Shown here piece after piece: positions 15,109-21,707 of a stretch of 36,276 nt of DNA (positions are counted from its first letter, which is position 1; each line of letters starts with the position of its first letter). The notes beneath the pieces are model-generated. The model was not told the origin of the DNA and made no database searches. It saw only the letters and a list, made by a program, of their open reading frames with translations. This DNA comes from CAYPZL01 sp964415045 (GTDB taxonomy: Bacteria; Planctomycetota; Phycisphaerae; Sedimentisphaerales; Anaerobacaceae): NCBI GenBank assembly GCA_964415045.1, contig CAYPZL010000035.1:1-36276 (forward strand), read 5' to 3'. Both the position numbers and the translations under genes were made by a program.

Positions 15109-16611
15109 ATGGTGAAGTCTTGCTCGATACTCCTACTGTTGTCGTTGGCTTGCGGCTTGATTTCGGGGGCCGCACCGGAGGCAGGGACGAAAGATCTCGG
15201 TATGCAGCTTGCGGAAAACCCGCCGATGCAGGTGATCTCGAAGCCGCCGCCCCCGCCTGCAATTGCCGGGACGTTTGAGATTCGCGATGGGTTTGTGCTG
15301 ATCGAGACGCTTGATGAGTTCCGGGCCGCGATCAAGAGGGACAATCAGAAGATCCGGATGAAGCCGGGCGTCTATCGCGCCGCGAAAATCGATCCACCGA
15401 TGACCGCTCCCATCCCGCGCGCCGAGCCGGACGGGGACGGGCGACTGCCGACGAATCGCCAGGAGCACATCTTCGCCGTCAACGGCTCGAACAATTACTT
15501 CGATCTGCGCGGCGTCGTGTTCGAGGCGCCGGTCTCCGTGCAAAGCCGGCTCTCGGGCAAGGCGCACGTCGCCGATACCTGGCACGTCAACGGCTCCGGC
15601 AATACCTTCGAGGGCGGGTACTTCCGCAATATCATCGACGCCCCCTATCCGCAGTACAGGGTCACCGAAAATGAGTTCGAGATCTGCAACGACCACAACA
15701 CGTTCCTGAACTGCACCTTCGTGATCCGGGGCTCAGTGCCCTACGGGTATTCCGATTACTACGGCAAAGGCGGGCCCAACTTCGGTCGGCTCAACAAGCA
15801 CTCCTTCATGTCGATCTACCGTGCCCACGACACCCGGCTCATCGGCTGCAAGGTCTACATGCAGTCGTTCGGCCACTGCGTCCATTTTCACGGCGCCGAC
15901 GGCGTCTTGATCAAGGACTGCCTGTTCACCGGCACGCTCCGCCCGACCAACGACATCCTCCGGGAGAAGGTCGGCAGGGCGGTCGAATACGATTTCCACA
16001 TCATGTACCGGGGCAAGCGTCCCATCCCGCGCGATCAGATGATTCCGCTGACCGAAGACGGCGTGCGTTCCTACGGCGGCGACAAGAACATCACGGTGGT
16101 CGACACGACGGTTGAGCGCCTGCGCGGCTGCTTCCAACTGCTCTGCGACGGCGACGTGACATTGGAGAACGTCACGGTGCTGGAGGCCGGGGATTTCAGC
16201 TACGACCTCAGTGCCGGCGACAAAGGCAAGGTCGTGATGAAGAATTGCCGCGGCGATATCGCCTACAATCCCCTGTTCAACCTGACGCGCGGACCCGTTC
16301 CGAAAGACGCCTTCTACGAGGTCACGATTCTCAGTCCCGCCGAAGGGGTTCAACCGACGGCGCGAACCAGTCTGGGCACGATCTGCGGTGACCGCTGCAC
16401 GTTCATTCTCCACGACGGAACGACCCGGCCCATACCGAGAGAAGTGAATCGCCTCATCTGCGGCGGTAAGAAGGGGCTGATCGATTCCGCCGTGACCAAT
16501 TACACGAAGGCCCGGTTGATCCTCGACGAGCGCGTGCGCAACTGCGTGATCAGATCCGTCGGCCCGGTGGAGGATCACGGCAGTCAGAACACCATCATAA
16601 GAATCAAGTAG
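15109..16611 (+). CDS. Secreted right-handed beta-helix protein
   Basis: The first 22 residues from ATG 15109 (MVKSCSILLLLSLACGLISG) are a Sec signal peptide; GCGGGG-type purine-rich sequence precedes it, and ATG 15082, overlapping the fucosidase stop, is an alternative start. The mature part (500 residues in all) shows the irregular N-x-F/C-x repeats of a parallel beta-helix (NTFEGGYFRN, NTFLNCTFVIRG, GVLIKDCLFTG, DVTLENVTVLE), as in polysaccharide lyases and pectinase-like proteins. No catalytic motif specific to one family was recognised. Its present stop codon (TAG 16609-16611) lies inside the inserted element at 16608-16784; without the insertion the frame would continue for nine more codons to TGA 16818. 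Confidence 0.82.
   Translation: MVKSCSILLLLSLACGLISGAAPEAGTKDLGMQLAENPPMQVISKPPPPPAIAGTFEIRDGFVLIETLDEFRAAIKRDNQKIRMKPGVYRAAKIDPPMTAPIPRAEPDGDGRLPTNRQEHIFAVNGSNNYFDLRGVVFEAPVSVQSRLSGKAHVADTWHVNGSGNTFEGGYFRNIIDAPYPQYRVTENEFEICNDHNTFLNCTFVIRGSVPYGYSDYYGKGGPNFGRLNKHSFMSIYRAHDTRLIGCKVYMQSFGHCVHFHGADGVLIKDCLFTGTLRPTNDILREKVGRAVEYDFHIMYRGKRPIPRDQMIPLTEDGVRSYGGDKNITVVDTTVERLRGCFQLLCDGDVTLENVTVLEAGDFSYDLSAGDKGKVVMKNCRGDIAYNPLFNLTRGPVPKDAFYEVTILSPAEGVQPTARTSLGTICGDRCTFILHDGTTRPIPREVNRLICGGKKGLIDSAVTNYTKARLILDERVRNCVIRSVGPVEDHGSQNTIIRIK
16600..16607. repeat. Target-site duplication, left copy
   Basis: AGAATCAA here is repeated at 16785-16792, immediately outside the two ends of the inserted element. 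Its inner border (16607/16608) is exactly where the identity with the second copy at 1-51 begins. Confidence 0.75.
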
Positions 16612-16784
16612 AGTTTTGCAAAATGGAGATTAGGCTTATATTCTTCAAGGAAATCGTTGGTGTGATTTCCTTGAAGACAGAGGTTAAATACCAACACCCA
16701 AAGCACTTACGCTCTCGGGAGGAAAAATCGACAAGGAGATTTTTCCTCCCTAAAGTAAGCCTAATCTCCATTTTGCAAAAGTTC
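16608..16784 (+). mobile_element. 177-bp MITE-like non-autonomous element
   Basis: A 25-bp perfect terminal inverted repeat begins TTTTGCAAAATGG (16614-16638) and is mirrored at 16756-16780, six and four bases inside the ends. Inside are two more perfect inverted repeats: 14 bp (16642-16655 with 16664-16677) and 13 bp (16717-16729 with 16738-16750), both with 8-nt loops. No reading frame is encoded. The 8-bp AGAATCAA duplication flanks it, and an inverted second copy starts the window. The mobilising transposase is unknown; 8-bp duplications fit several IS families (IS66, IS256 and IS1595, for example). The element separates the beta-helix gene from the GH28-like gene. Confidence 0.82.
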
Positions 16785-16792
16785 AGAATCAA
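16785..16792. repeat. Target-site duplication, right copy
   Basis: AGAATCAA, identical to 16600-16607. Read in the frame of the beta-helix gene it continues R-I-N-S-E-T-A-A-E-A-R and then a stop at 16818-16820. Confidence 0.75.
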
Positions 16793-16820
16793 TTCGGAAA
16801 CCGCTGCTGAGGCGAGGTGA

Positions 16821-18107
16821 ATGACGATGCGAAGGACATTTTCGGTAGCTCTGAACGTGGTACTTGCTGTTTTGCCGGGCGGCTTGACGGGAATGTGCGG
16901 GTGCGCGCACGTATCCGAATCGCTTTCCGCTGGTCCGGCCATCCGCGGAGAGTTCCCGGTCTACAACGTCAAGGATTTCGGTGCGGTGGCAGACGGCGCC
17001 ACGTTGAATTCGACGGCTATCCAGGCTGCTGTTGACGTGGCCGCCAGTCATGGCGGCGGCACCGTCTTCTTTCCTCCCGGGGACTACCTTACCGGGACCG
17101 TCCGGTTGCGCGATAACGTTACGCTTTACCTTGAGAATGGCTGCACCATCTGGGGCAGTACGAAAATGAGCGACTACGACGAAGATCACAAGCACCTCTT
17201 CTACGCTGAAGACGCCGAGAACGTCGTCCTCTCCGGGCACGGCGCGATAGACGGAAACGGACCTCGGTTCTGGGACAACGGCAGGCTCCAGCGCTGGTTG
17301 CGGGGCGAGATCGACCTTCCCCGCACGAGTGACATGATACGATTTGACGGATGTACGAACGTCGTGCTGGAAGACATCGACGTTCGTTACGGAGCCTTCT
17401 GGAACATCGGCTTTGGCGACTGCGACCGGATTACCGTGCATGCCATCACGATGAGAAACGGTGTGTATGAGGACGACGGGCCCAACACGGACGGCATCAA
17501 CCTTTGGAATTGCACCAGAGTGCAAATCTCCGATTGTGATATCATCACGGGAGATGATTGCATCGTGGTGCTGGGTACGAGCCGCGACGTGACGATCACG
17601 AACTGCACATTGCAGACTTCTGAGACCGCCCTGATGATTTCGGGCGTTCGCAACCTCTCTTTCTCCAACAGCACGATCCATGACGCCGGCTGCGGCGTCG
17701 GATTTCGAGTGTGGAACGACATCGTCGTCGATGGCGTGGTCATCAACAATGTCGTCATGGACGTCTCGGACCGGTTTCAGGGCGGAGGCACGGCGATCTA
17801 TATGTGGTCCTTTCCTTTGTACGTGGAGACGCCGATCCCCGCCGACACGCCGCTGCCGCCTCCGGGGAAAGTGAGCAATGTGACCGTATCCAACGTCGTC
17901 GCTTCCGCCAACGGCCTGGTCTGCGTCAATGGAGCAGAGGACGGATTCATCAAGGGGCTGACACTGGACAATGTGCGGTTCTTCATGTACGGCGGCAAAA
18001 CGAGTGCATTGAATGATAACCCGCCGTATCCTTATCCCATCTACGGCTTTCACCACGCGAGTCCCTATTCTCTCTTCTTCCGGCATGTGGAGGATCTTGG
18101 CTTCTGA
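16821..18107 (+). CDS. GH28-like (polygalacturonase-type) protein, C-terminus probably truncated
   Basis: The 428-residue protein starts with a signal peptide ending in a possible lipobox (GMCGCAH) and the pectate-lyase-like VYNVKDFGAVADGATLNSTA. GH28 catalytic aspartates are present in NTDGINLWNC (D224) and TGDDCIVV (D245, D246). The canonical GHG and RIK motifs are not seen; their places read SETALMISGV and GFRVW. This pattern belongs to a GH28 subgroup common in Planctomycetota and Bacteroidota, as I recall, whose substrates may differ from homogalacturonan. The end, SLFFRHVEDLGF, stops where homologues normally continue with another 50-80 residues. ATG 16821 directly follows the ancestral stop of the upstream gene; ATG 16827 is also possible. 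Confidence 0.8.
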   Translation: MTMRRTFSVALNVVLAVLPGGLTGMCGCAHVSESLSAGPAIRGEFPVYNVKDFGAVADGATLNSTAIQAAVDVAASHGGGTVFFPPGDYLTGTVRLRDNVTLYLENGCTIWGSTKMSDYDEDHKHLFYAEDAENVVLSGHGAIDGNGPRFWDNGRLQRWLRGEIDLPRTSDMIRFDGCTNVVLEDIDVRYGAFWNIGFGDCDRITVHAITMRNGVYEDDGPNTDGINLWNCTRVQISDCDIITGDDCIVVLGTSRDVTITNCTLQTSETALMISGVRNLSFSNSTIHDAGCGVGFRVWNDIVVDGVVINNVVMDVSDRFQGGGTAIYMWSFPLYVETPIPADTPLPPPGKVSNVTVSNVVASANGLVCVNGAEDGFIKGLTLDNVRFFMYGGKTSALNDNPPYPYPIYGFHHASPYSLFFRHVEDLGF

Positions 18108-18166
18108 TCCAGGAGCCCCGGAGGAACGAGGAATGTCGGTCTATCAGAATTGGGGAGGATCGAGTT

Positions 18167-18608
18167 GTGACTGAGAGAGACAACAGCGGCATCAAACGAG
18201 CGAGCGGAGTGTTCCGCGTGTTGGGAGAACTGGTGATCGTTCTCTTTGCCTCCGCTTCGGCCGCTGGCGGGGAAATCCGCATCTGGGCCACGGGCTGCAC
18301 GGAGAAGGTCGAGAGCGCCCGCTGCAGGAGAGGGGATGCTGCTTTACCCCGGCAACCTTGTGGAGGAATACACCGGCCAGGAGGACGTGCACGGACCGGT
18401 CGCCTCGCTGCGTCTGGCGCTGTTGCGGGAGGGGCTGGAGGAACTCGAACTTCTGCGTCTTCTCGCCGAGTCGGGGCAGCGTGGCGTCGCCGACGAGCTG
18501 GCGGCGACGCTATGTCGCGACATTCGGGATTTTACACGCGATCCCGATGAGATCGATGCGGCGCGGGGCAAGCTGCTGGCGGCGCTCGTGGCCGCCCGGC
18601 GCCCGTGA
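18167..18608 (+). pseudogene. DUF4091 (glycoside-hydrolase-like) gene with large internal deletion
   Basis: Two pieces of one gene lie in different frames. From GTG 18167 the first frame gives a signal peptide (LGELVIVLFASASAAGG) and EIRIWATGCTEKVESA, typical of the N-terminus of DUF4091 proteins. From about 18328 the other frame gives GEGMLLYPGN, GPVASLRLALLREGLEELEL and an acidic helical tail ending AARRP, the C-terminal end of DUF4091. The several hundred residues normally between them are missing, and the junction (about 18318-18330) is out of frame. Translation from 18167 therefore produces an aberrant product ending at 18550. Confidence 0.8.
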
Positions 18609-18684
18609 GTCGCCATACGATTGTCGGGTCGTTACAGGACCGTCTCATCCCGAGCCGGCCCGTCCTCATCGCGCCGTTCCAAGG

Positions 18685-18718
18685 GAAAAGGGCCGGCAAC
18701 ACGGTCGGTTGCCGACCC
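18685..18718 (-). terminator. Rho-independent terminator of the fucose-isomerase-like gene
   Basis: GGGCCGGCAAC (18690-18700) pairs with GTTGCCGACCC (18708-18718) with one mismatch and a 7-nt loop. On the minus strand it is followed by TTTTCCCTT. It begins 37 nt after the stop of the minus-strand gene. Confidence 0.75.
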
Positions 18719-18755
18719 TTCCAGGTCCGGTCGGAATCGCAAGGCCTGTGCCGGT

Positions 18756-20189
18756 TCAGCCTTCCTGGACGACTTTCATGTCCATCAATCGCGCGAGGTG
18801 CCGCACGGTGTCCATGTGGTCGCCGTAGAAGACGACGCGGTGCAGCAGCGTCATGGCATCCTCGGTCTCGAGGATGCTGCTCCAGTTGGCGGCCATCGTC
18901 GCGGCGTCCTGCACTTCGGTGACGATCTGCGTGCGGCAGCCGTGGACGGCCCTCTCCGGGACTTCGATGATCTTGCCCTTCGAGGCGAGGATCGTGTCCA
19001 GGTTGATCATCTTGCTGCGGGTGATGGTCTCGCCGAGGCGATATTGGACCTCGGGCACGCAGCCGCTGCCGCGCACCTCGGAGTGCCCGCGCAGCAGGAA
19101 CGGCGCATCCTTGCCATCGGCTCCGTCCATCCTCAGCGGCGCCGTGCAATGGGCGGTCCACAGTGCGTTGCGAGCGGTATCGAACGTGGCGTTGCCCTGG
19201 AAGCCGGGACGGTCGATGGCATACTGGAACAGGATCATGGTCAGCAGCGAGTCCATGTCCCCCTCGCAGGCGGCGGGGATGCCAACGTCGCGGAGGCGGG
19301 CGAATCCCAGGCAGGGAAATCCCTTCGCCAGCCATCCCATACAGGTGCCCACGGCCAGGCCCTGGGCCCGTTCCCGTTCCATCATCCGCTGCAGCGCCAC
19401 GCTGACGCGGGCGGCCTTGGCGATGTCCTCTTTGTCCGGCTCGACGATTTCCTTGGCGTTCTTCGTCCACCATTCGGCCTCGGCGCGCACGGCCTCGTCT
19501 TCCACGGTCGAGAGCGCCTCATCAAAGGTCTTTTCTTCCACGCCCACGACGTCGGCCCCTAAACGCTCCTTGACCTGGTCCGGAGACCGGGCGGCCGCGG
19601 TGCCGCGCGCCGGCGGGAACAGCAGGATGCGAGTCTGACGCATCATGGGAATCACCCGGAGCAGGCGCAGGGCTCGTTCGAGCTCGTCGTAGTCGCTGCT
19701 GGCCAGGAGCGTGACGCGATGCCCTCGACTATGCCAGCGCGGCGCGTACATCCAGTCGTGGCCGCTGGCCGGCAGGGAGAAAAACACCATGGGATGCGCC
19801 CCGTCGAGAATCGGTTGCACGACCCGGGTCAGGGCGAAGTTCCGCACGTTGATCGCCAGGACCGGCGCCTTCGGCCCCGCCTTGGCCAGTAGAGCCGCCG
19901 TTTGCTCGGCGCTGGTCGAGGGGCCCATCACCAGCTCGACGTTGCCCAACTCCTTCTCCGCCCGGGCCAGTCGCGCTTTCATCGCCTCGATCTGCCCTGC
20001 GTCGGCTCCCCAATCGCGGTCCCCCGGCGCCGGTACGCCGCTGAAGACGACGCAGATTTTCGATTTTCCCCAGGGCGGAGGAGGCGGAGATTGCGAAGCC
20101 CACGCGTGCGTCCACGTGGCGCCGGCGAGCACGAGCCCGCTGGCCACTCCCGTTCCCAAGAACTCTCGTCGCGTACAGTGTTCACACAT
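18756..20189 (-). CDS. Tat-exported L-fucose/arabinose isomerase-like protein
   Basis: ATG 20189, preceded by GGAGG, gives 477 residues beginning MCEHCTRREFLGTGVASGLV, a twin-arginine signal (RREFLG) followed by a hydrophobic stretch and a Pro-rich linker. The body has the two-part layout of the L-fucose isomerase superfamily: an N-terminal Rossmann-like half (KICVVFSGVPAPGDRDWG, AINVRNFAL) and a C-terminal half with GIPAACEGDMDSLLTMILF and HCTAP, where FucI-type enzymes carry their metal-binding Glu and Asp. Export is unusual for a sugar isomerase. Activity is uncertain; it may be a diverged sugar-binding or hydrolytic protein. It faces the decayed fucosidase operon convergently. Confidence 0.72.
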   Translation of the reverse strand: MCEHCTRREFLGTGVASGLVLAGATWTHAWASQSPPPPPWGKSKICVVFSGVPAPGDRDWGADAGQIEAMKARLARAEKELGNVELVMGPSTSAEQTAALLAKAGPKAPVLAINVRNFALTRVVQPILDGAHPMVFFSLPASGHDWMYAPRWHSRGHRVTLLASSDYDELERALRLLRVIPMMRQTRILLFPPARGTAAARSPDQVKERLGADVVGVEEKTFDEALSTVEDEAVRAEAEWWTKNAKEIVEPDKEDIAKAARVSVALQRMMERERAQGLAVGTCMGWLAKGFPCLGFARLRDVGIPAACEGDMDSLLTMILFQYAIDRPGFQGNATFDTARNALWTAHCTAPLRMDGADGKDAPFLLRGHSEVRGSGCVPEVQYRLGETITRSKMINLDTILASKGKIIEVPERAVHGCRTQIVTEVQDAATMAANWSSILETEDAMTLLHRVVFYGDHMDTVRHLARLMDMKVVQEG

Positions 20190-20509
20190 GGCAGCGGCCT
20201 CCAAATGGAAAATGACAGGAATCTGTGATTTCAACGAACACGAGTGACTATAGCACCGCCGAGACCGCGATTCAAGAGAAGAAAAAACAGCCCGGGACCG
20301 GCGTCCAGGAAGGGGCAACGCGACGGACCCCGCGACGTCGGGATCTCCGGACAGCACGCAGATTCTCCCGCTCCCGGCCCGCGAAGAAATCATCAATCAT
20401 CGATAATCAATTCCGAGGGGCTCTCAATCCACGGGGGAGGGCCGAATGGGGGCAAAACCTGTTTAGACACGGATGTACACGAGATAGACAGGGATTCTCG
20501 AGGGTCAGG

Positions 20510-20530
20510 ATGGGCAGATTTTCTGCCCAT
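20510..20530. other. Perfect 9-bp hairpin
   Basis: ATGGGCAGA (20510-20518) and TCTGCCCAT (20522-20530) with a TTT loop. There is no T-tract after it on the + strand. It lies 80 bp upstream of the promoter candidate of the fifth prepilin-like gene and could be an operator or an mRNA 3' structure. Confidence 0.5.
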
Positions 20531-20608
20531 GCGGATTCTGCGTTTTTCGGGCGCCTGGAGGACCGCCACGGAAAAGGGAGAAGCGACGACGGAAATTTTG
20601 TGGCGGAT

Positions 20609-20617
20609 GTGTTACAA
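20609..20617 (+). promoter_or_regulatory. Extended -10 promoter candidate
   Basis: TGTTACAAT is an extended -10 element (TGn plus TACAAT). No good -35 box lies 16-18 bp upstream, which fits an extended -10 promoter. The leader to ATG 20689 would be about 65 nt. Confidence 0.5.
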
Positions 20618-20688
20618 TAGCGTACTGGAACGTTTCGAGAGGTTGGCTCTTGATGCATAAGAGAGATGGTGGATGAAGGAGCTGGATC

Positions 20689-21528
20689 ATGGGCCTTCGA
20701 TACAAGAACGCGTTCACGCTGATCGAGCTGCTGGTCGTGATTGCGGTCATCGCGGTGCTGATGGCCGTCCTGATGCCCGCGCTGATGCGGGCCAAGGAGG
20801 CGGGCAAGACCATCAAATGCCAGGCCAATCTGCGTAACCTGACCACGGCCTGGTACACCTATGCCACGGAAAACGACGACAAGCTCTGCGGCTCGTGGAA
20901 CTACAACGGCAGCAACTGGGGCCAACCGTGCGATTGGGCCTGGGCGCCCTGGCGGGTCAACGGCAACTCGGCGGTGAGCGACTACTTCAACGCCACCGAC
21001 GAGGAGCGCTTCGAGGGCATCCGCAAAGGCACGCTCTACCCGTACACCCAGAACGTCGCCAGCTATCATTGCCCGAGCGACCAGAGCCTGGGCAAGAACT
21101 TCCGCAGCTACTCCATGCCCGACTGCCTGAACGGCTGGTGGTCCACGGACGTCTCTGGGGGCTTCGCCAACTGGAACAATTTGCTGCGCCTCTCGCAGAT
21201 CGCCATTCCGGCTCAGTCCTACGTCCTGCTCGAAGAGAACGATCCGCGGGGCTACAATATCAACTCCTGGGTCATCGATCCGGCCGGAGCCACCAACGCA
21301 ACCAACTGGTCCGATCCCCTCGTCGTCTGGCACGGCGCCCGCAGCAGCTTCGGGTTCGCCGACGGCCACGCGGAGACCTGGAAGTGGAGTATCGAGACGC
21401 TGAGACTCTTCCGGGAGTTTACGGACTGGCGCCAGCCGACGCCGCAGACCATCGACGGCATCGAGGACCTCAAGCGCATCCACCGCGGCTGGCCCGTACT
21501 GAAAAGGGCCGCCGGCCGGGGGACATAG
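20689..21528 (+). CDS. Prepilin-like protein, canonical H-X9-DG type
   Basis: MGLRYKNA before FTLIELLVVIAVIAVLM is a class III signal with Ala at -1. The 279-residue protein has CQANLRNLTTAWYTYATEND after the helix, TLYPYTQ, a CPSDQS segment and HGARSSFGFADGH (His, nine residues, Asp-Gly). It resembles the gene at 4294 rather than the three H-X9-D[WY] proteins, although it lies 15 kb away, next to a transporter and glycosidase. AAGGAG at 20675-20680 supports ATG 20689. It probably has its own extended -10 promoter. Function unknown. Confidence 0.9.
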   Translation: MGLRYKNAFTLIELLVVIAVIAVLMAVLMPALMRAKEAGKTIKCQANLRNLTTAWYTYATENDDKLCGSWNYNGSNWGQPCDWAWAPWRVNGNSAVSDYFNATDEERFEGIRKGTLYPYTQNVASYHCPSDQSLGKNFRSYSMPDCLNGWWSTDVSGGFANWNNLLRLSQIAIPAQSYVLLEENDPRGYNINSWVIDPAGATNATNWSDPLVVWHGARSSFGFADGHAETWKWSIETLRLFREFTDWRQPTPQTIDGIEDLKRIHRGWPVLKRAAGRGT

Positions 21529-21707
21529 CCACAGGTCCCGGTTCCAAATCTTATGTCTGGGCCTTGTGCCCGGAGCCATCCTCGGCTATGTTGGGCGCTC
21601 GATTGCTGTCACGTGCGGCGCTTTGGGTGGTGACGGGCCGGGGTCCCGGCAGTCTCGGGCCGCCGGTCGCGTGACGGGCCGCCGCGTCGATCAACCGGGA
21701 GGTTCGC

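Larger units (their letters stand above)
20190..20688. other. Intergenic region between divergent genes
   Basis: The region holds no credible gene. It contains degenerate text of the type acacggatgtacacgaga (20468-20488), a kind of filler I recall from planctomycete-like genomes, a perfect hairpin at 20510-20530 and an extended -10 box at 20609-20617. The minus-strand gene must also have its promoter here, but none is clear. Confidence 0.5.

Noticed and set aside
16608..16784. CRISPR array, retron or self-splicing intron as explanation for the inverted repeats
   Set aside because: There are no regularly spaced direct repeats, no reverse transcriptase or Cas gene is near, and the element disrupts a gene with a target duplication, which indicates transposition.
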